Numbered from the stretch's first letter, positions 33,990 to 45,597 are shown. The stretch is DNA of 64,000 bases from Undaria pinnatifida (GCA_012845835.1 JABAKD010000005.1:10808705-10872704); one strand, 5' to 3'. The notes: a model not told the origin generated them from the sequence alone. Numbers and translations are program-made.

Positions 33990-34290
33990 TAGCTGGTTGC
34001 CCCGGTGGTCTTGAACACTACTCAGGAGGTTGGAGTCAGGGGTTCAGCTCTCGGTATTGTGAAGATATTTTCTAAATACAGAGACCAGCTGCCGAGCGTA
34101 GAGTATGGTGGGTAAAAACCGTTCGTTGCGAGTGGGCAAGGGAAGAAAGGGCCGACGTCTCCTCGCGAAGGAAACAGAGGCACCTACCGTGCTAGGGGGG
34201 GGGGGGGGGGGGCGGAGAGCTTAGTGACCCAGGATCTGAGTTACGTTTAGGGAGGGAAACGGAGGAAGAAATAGTGCGTAGATAATAGAT
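33990..34290 (+). repeat. SINE-B with tRNA-like head
   Basis: Head GGTTGCCCCGGTGGTCTTGA and B-box-like GGGGTTCAGCTCTC; 3' part CACCTACCGTGCTAGGGGGG, a run of about 20 G, then CCCAGGATCTGAGTTACGTT. Confidence 0.55.
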
Positions 34291-34343
34291 TGAATAAGAA
34301 TAACACTAGACTATAGTCTATAGACTATATTAAAAAGATGAAC

Positions 34344-35260
34344 ATACAGTCCAGCTGTGAGATCGAAGATCTTGTCGAAACTCATCTTTGCAAGCTTTGT
34401 GTGATACTCCGATCGCGCGCATTACGGGTTGTGTGTACTCATTAAGGATATAGGTCGGCGAATCCCCTTGGAACTACAGTGTAGCTCTCAGGGTCAACAG
34501 GGTGATGTTAGTCAGTCTGTGCGCGGAAACTAGAAAACCCGTTTTTAAGGGGGACAAAATCCGACAGCTGCGGAAGTAAATGCATCCGTTTATCAAGTGT
34601 ATCCTGTAAGTCGTATAACCGGTGTGGGGAGGGCGGAGGTTTCAAGGGCGTGGTGGCATGGTTTTGAACAAGAGGGAGCGGTGGGAGGGGGAAGGGAGGA
34701 CGAATCTGACGGTTTTGAAAGAAATACACCAGTTTATTATGTATATCCTGTAAGTCGTACTACCAGTGATGATAAGGCGGAGTGTTTAAGGGGGTGGGCG
34801 GACGATGGGGGGCAAAAGGGGTTTTCACAGCTTTAGGTCGCATAGATGTGGGTGTTAGCTATACGCGTGGTGCTAGGTCTAGGCGATGATGCGGGTGGTG
34901 GGGAAGAAGGGGGCGGTGGGGGGGGGGGGGGGGGGGGGCGGGGGGGTAATCAGGTTTATGACTCATATATATATATATATATGTAGGGGCTTGCTGTACG
35001 CGTGGTGCTCTAGGTCTAGGCGATGGTGCGGGTGGTGGGGAAGGAGGGGGTGCTAGGGGTGTTGGTGGGGGGGGAGTGATAGCTACGTCATGGATCGCTA
35101 GAAGATAGTGACGTTATATCAATCGCGTATAAGTGTTTATTACTATGGCCGATATAGATTTTAGCTGGATCGTTTAAACAAGAGGGAACGGGGAAAAGAA
35201 AAAGGGGGGGGGGGGAATGAATTGGAGCTACGGCATGGGTGGCTAGAAAGATAATCAATA
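34344..35260 (+). repeat. R1, long copy with distal modules
   Basis: Head at 34344 (ATACAGTCCAGCTGTGAG). Two modules with the TATCCTGTAAGTCGTA string follow (about 34605 and 34745). Two distal modules carry GTGGTGCTAGGTCTAGGCGA-type strings at about 34868 and 35005, the second followed by GTTTATTACTATGGCCGATA. G-runs and an (AT)n tract separate modules. Confidence 0.85.
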
Positions 35261-35269
35261 TATATAGTT

Positions 35270-36900
35270 TATATACCCTCCCATGGTATACCTTATCCCG
35301 ACAAATGACAGGAGGTCCAGTGTTTCTGCGCGTTAGTTAATGTTGGGCTAATTAGTCGGCCCTTGCAGCGAGATCTCCAACGTTTCGAGAATTGAGTTCG
35401 ACTCATTCACTCGGTCGATCCTCACCAAGAATGATGATAGGTGAAATGGTTGGGCGATCGTGAGTCGAACCAACTTAACAACCGATATTATTCATGGTCA
35501 ACCTTCACCAAGTTGCTAAAGAAAGCAAAAGTAGACGGCAGACAGAGTATCCATCTGGCTTGAGAAACAGAAGTGGATACCGGCGCGTACAACCAAATAC
35601 CGACAAAATATCAACCGACAAAACGATTTGCGTAGATTTTAAAAATCCATCACACTCGAGCTACACGACTGCAATGAACCCAGGAAGGACAAGGCCAACG
35701 CACACAATCAAGGCACGATGCCGACTAATATAGACTATATGAAGAGCCTGTCTACATATCCTCAAGCCGCAGAGACTATCATCTTGTGTTTTTTCGTTTA
35801 TTTTCGTTTTATTTTTTATCGCCTGCCCTTATCCCCTTCAGGGGCAAGTGCCAGCAGATACATGCTGCGGTACTACAACGGCCGGTATGTGTGTTTTGGA
35901 TGAAACGTTTTTTTTCCCTTTTCCCTTGCATCCCTTCATTAATTATGTCCTTTCCGCAGCTCCCTTGGTTTATTTAGTTTTCCATTTTGCTTTTTCCCCT
36001 TTCTGTTGTCCTTTTGGGAACCCTGGGGGGCTTAGTCTGTAGGCACCGTGAACAATAGGGGCATCCATGTCTACGTAGACACCGCTGTCCCAGATAGAGT
36101 AAGTAGAAGGCAGACCAATAGCAGCAACGCCCCTAACGCTCCAGGACCACCAGTAAGAAGTTGCATTGGGTTCTTCCCCTACGTCGGCTGGGTGGTGTCA
36201 TCTCCTCGTTTGCTGCGTGTCTGCTCGTGTTCTCTTGTATGGCTTCGTTTTTGGTTTGGGTACACGGGGGCGACGATGACACGTCTCGGTATTATTATTG
36301 CACCACGAATGTAGTCAGAAGCGATGCGCAAGAAGAGCGATAAACCATGCGGCAAGGCTCCTACTTCTGCACACTAGATAGAGTTATTTGAAACGCAACA
36401 TTTGATCGCCTCCCCCGACTTTGCTTGGGGGGGGCGTAATCTGCTGTGTTGCCCGTTGATGGCTGTCTGTCGTCTGCAGTGCCTTGTTTTTCAGTATTGT
36501 CTTGCCGTCCTGTTTTTTTATTTTCATTATTAACAGTTTGTTTGCCTTTTCGTCTTACTCATTTTTTATTTTTTTGGATTTTTTTTCTTTCTTCCACTAC
36601 TCTCTGGTGTGCTGATTTGCATTTTTTTTTTTTGCCGGAGTTCTCATTTTGGCTGGCATGGCACGGCCGAATCACCTTGCTGTATTCGTAATGTGCATTT
36701 TCGTCTCGTAGTTAGTGCGCTCAGAGCTCGCTTCTCTATGGTTTGAGTCATCAGCACGAACACTAGCTGTGCTGTATGTAGAAGGGTGGAAAAAGTCAGT
36801 TTCATTTGAAGAACACACACGCACCCACAGCAACGGCACGTGCAGCTTTTTTTCTTTAGGTATTTTCGTTCGCTCGGTCGTGGTGCCATTATGTGTGTAT
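35270..36900. other. No gene recognised
   Basis: T-rich stretches (35780-36020, 36520-36640) with small ORFs on +; no domain seen. Confidence 0.35.
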
Positions 36901-36904
36901 TCTT

Positions 36905-37115
36905 AACGTGAACCGATGTTTCCACCCATCCATCTACATCCATCACAGCCAGAGTCCGTGCCGATGCCTTTCTTAGAGATGAGCTTCGAGCTCACAAACT
37001 ACGAGGCAGGTATTATAAACGTTGGAAACACAGCAAGGTGATTCCGCCATGCAGCGAAACCCAATGAATACGCGAGAAAAATACGCACAATCCAGCATCA
37101 TGTGCCAGAAAATTT
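36905..37115 (+). repeat. R9 repeat, longest copy
   Basis: GTGCCGATGCCTTTCTTAGA, ACACAGCAAGGTGATTCCGC and CATGCAGCGAAACCCAATGA align with 51838-51960 (GTGCCGATACCTCCTAGAGA, GCAAGGTGGTTCGGTCATGC). Neither copy has a consistent reading frame. Confidence 0.5.
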
Positions 37116-38515
37116 GCAGCGAAAACGAAAAGAGAACAAAGACAACGACGGAAAACAATAAAAAGGAAAGAAAAAATAAAAATAACAAGCATTTATTTTA
37201 AAACAACAGAGTTTTCGGAAAAATGGGAACGGAGCCTAAAATGAGAGCGGACCGTTTTTTTTAGAAAGCAAACCAATGATTTGGAAAACAAGGGAAACCG
37301 CACGGCACGAGGAATATTTAAAAATCACAGCACCTGGCCAGCAACTGCAGCAGCAACAAAGCAGTTGAGTTGAAGTCGTCCAACCAACGAAGCGCAACAG
37401 CCAGGTAACAACTACAGAGTGGCAACAAAGCAGATGAAGCCATCCAAATGTCGGGCGCAGCAACCAGAGTGTGGGTTTCGCGTCCTACCGTGTAGCAGTA
37501 TAGCAACATTATGGTCCATCACCTGCGCGCTGTTTCTGACTACAGGTATTAGTGGTGCCAATACCGTCACCGTTACCCCCTCCCCCACTGCAAACAAATG
37601 TAAAAAGCAAACCAAGCAAAAACACGGCGACGAGAAGACGTATGACGCCGCCCAGCCGGCGTCGGAGAAGAACCCGTTATGGGCTGTGGGCGGTGTCTAT
37701 ACGGACATCATCGCCTCCGTAGCCCCTAAGGGCACCCACCCCAAAAGTGAACTGAAGAAACAAGCAAAGACATTGGTACGGTGTCTTGTCCGATGACAAT
37801 AACCTCGATAAACGTGGGACTCCCGGGCATTGGAGTACCCACTCATCTGGCACTCACAATAGGACGAGGTCGTGACAAGGTCTTTTCGCTGCACTAAACA
37901 GAGGCCCCACCCTATTAATGAAGGGTAAAGCTCGAGTACAGCAAAAAAAGCGGCCATGACTACTGTACACACACCAATATTGCCAACCCACAGACACCCA
38001 TGACAAGCGCAGAACAAGCCGTCCACGTAGTGCGACCTCGCAGCACTACAAGTGCGCCACTGCTGTGCAGATGTTTCTTTTTACATTAGTAGTACACCGC
38101 CGTGTCGGAGGGTTTGCTCGTCGTATCGTACCGCTTGCTTCCTTTTGTATTATAAACAGACTGAAGTAGTGGCCGCGGCATGTACCAGCCGTCGACCGCG
38201 GCACTACAGCTGGCAACCACAACACCACTCTGCACACTGCCTCTACCCGTTTTTCTCGTCTGCACCAAGATGTTTTACAGGCATTATTGCGGGAAACCGG
38301 TTCTACTCAACTATAACAGAGGGATCACAAGTAACTGTGCGGTATTGCGGGCAAAATGCTGTCATCTCATGGCCTGGCTATCTAGAGCTATCTAGACTAT
38401 GCTTCGTGAGGTTGATTTTTCAATAGTGGTCGGCTGAGCGCCTTCTGATCCCTCTTCACCCCTTCAAGACACCCCTGCTGTCAGCTCAACTCGTATGTAG
38501 AAGGTTTACCCTCAG
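37115..38515. other. No gene recognised
   Basis: An ORF at 37419-37796 (+, 125 codons) has a hydrophobic stretch after a short N-terminus. There is no other support for it. Confidence 0.3.
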
Positions 38516-38640
38516 CCATATATATTGGACAAGCCGTGGTCACGAGGGCCCTCCTCACCCCCGTACGTGCCTTCGTTTTCATCGCGCATACAGCATAGAT
38601 TCAGCATTCCCACTTGTCAGGTTTTGATACTTAGACTAGT
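38515..38640 (-). repeat. SINE-A 3' fragment, diverged
   Basis: On +: GGACAAGCCGTGGTCACGAG, GTGCCTTCGTTTTCATCGCG and ATTCAGCATTCCCACTTGTC, the reverse of the SINE-A 3' body. Confidence 0.55.
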
Positions 38641-39424
38641 CTTTTTTCTCGCAGTTTCGGCCTGTCAAGTTGTGAGAAAGAGTCTCATGCAGTGTTCGAA
38701 ACTTGACACCGACCTCCTGAGTTAGGTGTCTTACTATATAGACTAGTAGTGTTGAATGAACGGCGTACTTGCAGTCGAACCAAAAGGGCTGCGTACGCGA
38801 GCTCGACATACGTTGCGCAAAAACTCGGATGCCACAAACAACATGCCCCCGACAAAACAAATATTTCAGAAGCTTTTCGAAATCTGCCACGTCGTCGGCG
38901 TCAGAGTCGAAAGCAATGCCACATGGATAATTTAAGTTGCACGAATGACTAATTTTTCGGGTAATGGGCGTCATCGGTACATGTGTGCATGCCTATTATA
39001 GCACCTGGCATGCAGCTACGTGCTAATACCCTGGTATGTACTGTAGATATACGTGTGGCGATCTCTCGCCAGCAACGAACGGACATGTGTGTGCTGCTAC
39101 GGCGGTGGTGGGGATGGCACCTACAACTTCTAACGCTGCTGACTTCATGAGGGGGACATTAAATATAACAAAAACATCGATTTCGAGAAGGACTGACGGC
39201 TAAACCATGCAAACTACACACATGCAGCAGTATTTCATGAGCTACGAGTACGTGGCGCATCTAAAGCAGGTATCTAAGGAACAGGTTGTAATAATCTCCA
39301 CATGGGATCCAAAGGTATAGTCTAGTCTACTGGGCAGCTCCTACATCGGGGCCGATGTATGTATGACTTGCGGCAGCTATGATACGTGCACCACCAAGTA
39401 CGTACGCCGTTGCTTGGGTTTTCT

Positions 39425-39602
39425 TCCAACTCTGGATCCAGAATGACGGGAGTCGGTCCTGTGACCACGGACTTGAGAATGGCGATGATGAGCCAATGTG
39501 AAAAAACAACATCAACAACAACAACAACGACAACAACAACAACAACAAAAACAACAACAACAAAAACAACAACAACAGCAACAACAACAACAACAACAAC
39601 TA

Positions 39603-39638
<36 letters not shown>

Positions 39639-39679
39639 CGACGACAACAACAAAAACAACAACAACAACAACAACAACG
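39425..39679 (+). repeat. SINE-C 3' end with a large AAC expansion
   Basis: ACTCTGGATCCAGAATGACG and TCGGTCCTGTGACCACGGAC match the SINE-C segment and lead into ATGTGAAAAAACAACATCAA. About 175 bp of AAC units interrupted by AAA, ACG, AGC and CTA follow (39505-39679). Poly-Gln, poly-Thr and poly-Cys frames here come from the microsatellite. Confidence 0.85.
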
Positions 39680-40410
39680 CCCAGCCAGTGACAAACTGGG
39701 CTCAAAATTGCAACCCCTATTACTACAAGTACTACTATTAATATATGAATGTCATCTTATACACGTCGTATGATACATGTCATAGCTCAACAACCAGTTC
39801 GATCGCTTACCGTAGAAGTGCTGCTCTCGCTTTTGGAGAGCCGTGGCATCGTCGGGGGTTGCCGCGGCATCTTGACGGGGGGCAGGGGTAGCCGTCTGGA
39901 AGAAAAAAGCGGTAGTCGTCTGGAGAACGGCGCAGAAGAAGAGAGGGCGGAAGGCAACAACACCAAAATAGCAGCTGGTACGAGTATGATATTATTGTGG
40001 ATGTAAAGAAAAGGCAGTTTTGCCGGCGGTATGTACCTCTGTACCAAGGGTAGAAGCAGAACAGGTTGGAGCCAGAACAGGGTAATAACGTCATAACCAT
40101 TTATTATAAAAATTAAACTATTTATTGAACAGGTTGTGGAATGGTATACGAGAGGTAGCGGCAAAGGTAGGACGCATCGACATCTGTCACCATCCCGTCG
40201 CCATCCGCGGCAGCAGGTGAATCGCGGACAAAGAAAGAAGCTATTCATATAGACTAGTCTAGAAGAGTTGAAGAGAAGAAAACATGCATCTCTTCATGTG
40301 AACAGATGTTATAATATACTGTTAGACTGGACCAATATTATTACTTAATGATATTTGTTTACTGCTGTACACAGGTTAGTTCTCCGCGAGAAGAAAATGC
40401 ACATGCTTGG
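39680..40410. other. No gene recognised
   Basis: A 153-codon minus frame (39787-40248) is open but has no recognisable domain. Confidence 0.35.
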
Positions 40411-40652
40411 TTGGAGTCAAGCCCCCCCAGCTTTTTTTCTATAACGCAATCGCCGGTTTAGGAACCAGCTATAAGGCCGTATCTCCTGATATACGGTGCC
40501 TCTATCCACCCCGACGTCATCGTTCGATAGCTCTCCGCAAACAAGAAAATATATGGAGACATCACTTTAATAGCACCCTTCCTCCTGTCGACCTGGCATG
40601 AAATGTGTGTATGAAAGAAAATCGCTGGTTTGGGGGGGGGCTATCGTGGAAT
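40411..40652 (-). mobile_element. R5 MITE, copy 3 (about 242 bp, inverted)
   Basis: Orientation is opposite to copies 1 and 2. On +, GCAATCGCCGGTTTAGGAAC, ATACGGTGCCTCTATCCACC and CCGACGTCATCGTTCGATAG are complements of their interior. The right end reads TTTGGGGGGGGCTATCGTGG; the left end is eroded (TTGGAGTCAAGCCCCCCC). Confidence 0.75.
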
Positions 40653-40654
40653 CC

Positions 40655-42790
40655 GTCGTTGACATGTGTAGATTATATACATAGTCTAAGTATGTACGAA
40701 TACTTAAGAGTACACATATTTGACTCAATTCACAATTCAAAAATCACATCATACCTGTATGGATAGTTGCAGATTATCTCCCCTCGCTTGAGTACCTGAA
40801 ACGATCTAGACGAGATTAGGTAAGGGCGGGGGGTGAGCGAGAAAAAATCAGCGGAGTACGCTGGCATACCGTGGATACCGGACAGAGTGTGCGCGGTTGA
40901 TTAGAAACAGCTGTGGGCTACTACTGTATTACTGTAGCTGCAACAGGCTGTCGGCGGCTGGTCGGCGGGGTTACTATCACTTTTCTTCCACTTGAAAACC
41001 ATGCGAGCCTTTCCATGCGAGCCTTTCTGTCTTTTGTGCTCTTCTTGTGGTCGTAGAATAGAATATAGACGATACCATGGTACCCGCATACTTCGTGTGT
41101 ATTAGACTAGAGACTAGAGACTACCAACAACATAAGTGCCTACCTACGTATCGGTTGTGGCAGCGGGGGGAATAGGGCAACAGCTTCGAACGCCTGACTC
41201 CCCACATAAAACTGATGAAAGAGCCAATGCAACTGCTGTGGAATGATGTGCGACTCCGACCATAGAAAAAGCACCACTTCTACAGCTGCTACTCCTGACA
41301 GGGAGTATCTGGCACACAAAAAAGTTGAAAACATAAGTTATCCGTGCAATGTAGTCACGTGACGTCTGTGACGTTTTGCCATAGGTCTAGTGTACTTAGT
41401 GTTTAAGTACAACACGTGGCCCGTTTTAAGGGGCAAGACGTGTCCAAGCAACGGGGTCCCTTATACACGGACGACGTCCCTTAACAACGTTGGGAGACAT
41501 ACGTGCTACGGATACGTAAATTGGGGAAGCATTTTGCTCGTCAAATGTGGCTTCTGTACGATGGATTTCCCAACGGAAGAACTCTTAAATATACCGATTA
41601 TACAGTTGAAAAAATATTCACGCGTAGTGTCTCCGTCGGCGTGTACATAATAAGCCATGCACCTTCGTACGTAGCTACATGAACCACTCCTACTCAAAGC
41701 GGTGTATTTTGAATTTTTGGGTACAAACCCCCTATGACTTTGTTTGGGGCTAAGCTAGGGCTTAGTAGGAGCCCGGCCGGTTTAAGACCTGGTACACAAA
41801 GGTGTATCGGCATTCTACTACTACTGCTAATAGTCAATGACATTAGTATTAATCAAGGTGTTAGTCGGGGTGCTCGGCTTATTATATACTGATATCGGCT
41901 GCGTGGAGGGGATTGCGCCGGCAGGAGGCTGGATTCGAGGACGAAGGAGGAGGGCGACTGGCCGTCGACGGGCGGGGAAGAGACGGATTGAACTATCCCT
42001 GAACGAGAATTTTTGTTTTTTCAGATCGGCACCGCAAACTGCGTGGAGCATTTTGTTTTTTTGGACGGGGGAGAAGGGGAACCGGCTGGAATTGAGTGTG
42101 AACGAGAGCAAGTGCGAAGGAGCTGGCCGAGTGAGCTAAGGCGATGAGGCGGCCACGGAGAACCACAGCAGAAGGATGGCACACGGAGACCCACGACCGG
42201 CACGCACATCATCATCATGAGAGCAGCGATCGTCGTTTTTTCAAGGGATATTTTTACGAGGCAGTAGTACAACATGTTACTTACGTCACTGATTTTTGTA
42301 GAGTTTGTAGAAGAGTTGTATACCCTTCACGGGGAACGACCCGCCGCAATTTTCAATTTTCAGGCACGGGCGTCGTAGCTGCGCTGCAACCTGTCAAATA
42401 ACTCGGGAAGGAGGGGCGATGATTGATATCTGTACTGTGGTTTTTGGTTCCATTGCTCTTGTTTCACTGCATGCCCGCGGGTCGTCACTCTGACAGCACT
42501 CCAGACAGCAGGCGCGTTCGTCTATAATCACGATTACCGCGCGGTTCGTACGGCGCGGGCAGCCCAACCGCTGTAGTTTGTAGCCGCGAGTTGGTTAGTT
42601 GTGGGGACGGGGGAACTCTATGCTGTAGTTGAGTGGATACCCGCGGCCATGTGAGTTGAGTTTGCACATTTGACCTTTTCACTTGTGCGCCTTTTTCCGT
42701 ATCGTGCGTTTTTAGGCGGGAAAGAGTAGTATTTCCCTGACGACTTTTGATTTCACTTGGTTTTTCGGATCTTCCTAGGGCTCCAGCACC
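40655..42790. other. No gene recognised
   Basis: ORFs up to 100 codons on both strands, none with a known motif. TAGACTAGAGACTAGAGACT at about 41103 is a short tandem. Confidence 0.35.
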
Positions 42791-42792
42791 TT

Positions 42793-42855
42793 TGTGTGAC
42801 CACGGACTCTAGATTTTTTTACAAGAGTTAATGTGAGAAAACAACAACAACATAC
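42793..42855 (+). repeat. SINE-C 3' end with short AAC tail
   Basis: TGTGTGACCACGGACTCTAG, ACAAGAGTTAATGTGAGAAA, then three AAC units. Confidence 0.7.
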
Positions 42856-42912
42856 TGACTGGTACACACCGCTACACAAGGGGGTGCATATAGTAAAACA
42901 ATGGGAGAAAAA

Positions 42913-43116
42913 CAGGGCGCTTCACGGTTCGGAACAGTTCTAAAGGGTCGGATCGGATCAGGGTGATCCGGCCCGACCCCGCGATATTCGAAGACCTTCC
43001 GACCCGACCCGTGAAACTTCGAACACCTCCTGACCCGACCCGACTCAATCCGCGATGTTTTTTTTCTACATTTTGACCCTACCCACGGGCCGGGTCATGA
43101 CCCGTGAAAAGCCCTG
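42913..43116. mobile_element. hAT-type MITE, 204 bp, with 8-bp target duplication
   Basis: The left end is CAGGGCGCTTCACGG and the complement of the right end is CAGGGCTTTTCACGG. Flanks are GAGAAAAA (42905-42912) and GAGGAAAA (43117-43124), an 8-bp duplication with one mismatch. The interior repeats CGACCCGACCCG-type strings and has no ORF. CAGGG ends with an 8-bp duplication are the hallmark of the hAT superfamily. Confidence 0.8.
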
Positions 43117-43134
43117 GAGGAAAATTGCTTGATT

Positions 43135-43240
43135 CAGCTGTGAGATCGGTCAAAAAAAAATTTTGAACAAAACTCAGCATTGTTTGCAAGCACCTGCGTG
43201 TGCTACATTGATCGCGCGTGTTACGGGGTGTGTATCCCCA
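43135..43240 (+). repeat. Diverged R1 head
   Basis: CAGCTGTGAGATCGGTCAAA, TTTGCAAGCACCTGCGTGTG and GATCGCGCGTGTTACGGGGT follow the R1 head order. It sits right next to the hAT MITE and a reversed SINE-A. Confidence 0.55.
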
Positions 43241-43249
43241 TACATATGC

Positions 43250-43500
43250 ATTTTTTTTTTTTTTTCCCTCACACTTCTACTTTCCAGTTTCTGGACAAGC
43301 CGTGGTCAGATGTGTCGTCACTTCTTCTCCCCGGTTCGTGCCTTCAACTTTTATCGCCCATAGGGTTCTTCTTCAGCAATCCCACTGCTCGTCGATTTTC
43401 ATCGATCATCGAGTGAGTGTTGCTAACTCATGCCCTTTCCGCGAGTGAATTTGTGCACAAGAAAAAGTCCCAACGAATTTGTACGAGTACGAGCAACTGA
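43250..43500 (-). mobile_element. SINE-A, 3' two thirds
   Basis: It starts on + with a T-run (poly-A tail on the minus strand), followed by TTTCTGGACAAGCCGTGGTC, ATCGCCCATAGGGTTC and AAAAAGTCCCAACGAATTTG, the complement of the SINE-A body. The head is missing. Confidence 0.75.
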
Positions 43501-43539
43501 GTTAAATCGACTCACGACGCGTCCGAAAATACGTGGAAG

Positions 43540-43865
43540 TGTGGTGAGCTAAATTAAAGCTTTATTTTTCCCCATCCGCCGGAGGATGAAAAAAAATAAT
43601 AATAATAAAACGAGTATGCACTCGGCGAGGTTCGAACCCTAGAAACTGATCTTGGACACCATGCTCGAGGATATGAAAATACGTGGAAGTGTGGTGAGCT
43701 AAAGCTTTATTTTTCCCCATCCGCCGGAGGACGAAAAAAAAAACAACGAAAAAAACGAGTATGCACTCGGCGAGGGTCGAACTCAAGAAACTGACCTTGG
43801 ACACCATGCTCGATCGAGGATAACCTGATACGCCACCGGGGCGACCGATACGTACAAGTCGGTGA
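43540..43865 (-). repeat. Two SINE-A heads in tandem with an alternative tail
   Basis: ACGAGTATGCACTCGGCGAG occurs twice (about 43611 and 43756), each on the minus strand being the end of a tRNA-like head with a B box. The second head is complete up to CGCCACCGGGGCGACCG. Each is followed on the minus strand by an A/T run, the palindrome-like CATCCTCCGGCGGATG and AAAGCTTTAGCTCACC. Confidence 0.6.
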
Positions 43866-44214
43866 CTCACCTGCTAATGCCAGGGCCAACATTACTAAGA
43901 AGTGCAAAGCCATGTTCTGCGCACGCAAACTGCATCACCCGAATTGAGGGGGACAAAGCAGACATCATCCATCTGTGGAATTCAGTACAAATATGCAAGA
44001 AACAGTAAGTGTTATAGAGTTAGTTAACGTTTGGAGTGGACTCCTTGGGTCCACCAGGTTCGTACGAACGTTCCTGCGTACTCCCTGTATGTCGTATAGA
44101 CTATGTTTGTGTGTGGCAAGCCAGCGGAGGTCCGATACCTGAATCAGATGCTCGGTTATATTTCTTGTTGACTACTCAGACTTGGAACTGATATTTTCCT
44201 CCCCCAAAAATTGT

Positions 44215-44285
44215 ACTTGTTGCTGCTGTTGTAGTTGTAGTTGTAGTTGTAGTTGTATTATCGTAGTAGTTGTACTCGTACCTAT
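44215..44285. repeat. TTGTAG simple repeat
   Basis: TTGCTGCTGTTG followed by several TAGTTG units. Confidence 0.8.
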
Positions 44286-45025
44286 TGGTATCACAGCCTT
44301 GTACCACAGCAGTTGTCTGTCGATACTAAGTGAACAATGTCGAAGTCAAGTTTCAGTTGTGAGGAGTGGGGCTCCTAATTCTTCGACGAACGTGAGATTC
44401 ACCTGCTCTGTCATTCGTAGCCGTATGAAAAATATAGATATGAATATAGAGCCTAAATTCGTGGCACTCACAGCTTACGTCGATACAATAATTTTATAAA
44501 ATAGATAAATAGGTGTCTGGGTCCCAAGTTTCTACATGTCTAGACTATGTGACGTATTTCAAGCACGTGGCCGTTTGGTGCCCACGTTTAGGGACTTGGG
44601 GTGGCGAATTGGGTGTCGCATACAGTCGCGAATACTGTGTACTTGTACCCTTTATCATCAAGAACGAGGTCCCATATAGAGAGGGGAAAAAATGGTGCGA
44701 AGAATATGAGGCCCCATCAGACTATAGACTATACCGCTTTTCCTTGATCTCGGGGTCCCTTACAAGAGGCCACATACTTCTGTACTGGTAGGTTGTAGGG
44801 ATGATCACACGTTTTGCGTCGCTCGCTGGAAGAGGGAAATCCGCAACCTACACGGGCCCACGTACGTACGTATGATGATGTATTACTGTAGGAATTCAGG
44901 GTTTCTTCTAGCCTGGCGCGTAGAGGGTATCTAGATGGCCCCGGCCGCCTACTACAGGCTGAATGCTATGGGAATGTGCAGAACCAGGGGGCAAGAAGTC
45001 GGCGTACTCGTCGCACTCCATGTGT

Positions 45026-45222
45026 GCCGGTCGCCCCGGTGGCGTATCAGGTTATCCTCAAGCCTGGTATAGGTCAGTTTCTTGAGTTCGAGTCCCGCCG
45101 AGTGCAAAAAATCATGTAAATTCGTTGGGACTTTTTCGTGTGCACAATTTGACTTGTTGTGGAAAGCGCGAGTACGTGAGTTTGCAACACTCGATGAAAA
45201 CTCGACGAACCCTTTTCTTTTC
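45026..45222 (+). mobile_element. SINE-A, 5' two thirds
   Basis: GCCGGTCGCCCCGGTGGCGT, B box in GAGTTCGAGTCCC, TAAATTCGTTGGGACTTTTT and GGAAAGCGCGAGTACGTGAG. It is truncated after ACTCGACGAACCC. Confidence 0.75.
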
Positions 45223-45504
45223 TTTGTTTCGTTTCTCCAATTGACTTACGCCTGTCGTGCGTATGCGTAGTGATATATACTACGTGTAATATATACGTGG
45301 TAGTCTTCCTTGGGTGGCAATCGGAATATTTGGTTTATCCAAGCGTGAGTAATGAGACGTATACACCGGCATGGACCTGGCACATCGTAGACTGAGTCCC
45401 GATTTCACTTTTATATGTTTCTGGTGGAGGCATGAATTGCGTCAACTGTGATATATGCGTGTATCACCTTGGGTTGTGTGTGTGTTTTCCCTGGGGTATT
45501 CCTC

Positions 45505-45597
45505 AGCTCCAGAGTGACTGGAGCCTGTCCTGTGACCACGGACTTGATTACGCGAGTTAATGTGAAAACAACAACAAAACAACAACCCCAACAACAA
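45505..45597 (+). repeat. SINE-C 3' end with AAC tail
   Basis: CAGCTCCAGAGTGACTGGAG, TCCTGTGACCACGGACTTGA, ACGCGAGTTAATGTGAAAAC, then AAC units. This is the best match to the minus copy at 24115-24225. A SINE-A 3' piece starts immediately after it. Confidence 0.75.

Noticed and set aside
34960..34982. (AT)n tract as a regulatory element
   Set aside because: Simple repeat inside an R1 copy; no gene nearby.
37419..37796. 125-codon ORF with a signal-like hydrophobic stretch
   Set aside because: No splice, homology or codon evidence; length is within chance for this composition.
39498..39773. Poly-Gln, poly-Thr, poly-Val and poly-Cys ORFs
   Set aside because: All are translations of the AAC microsatellite in different frames.
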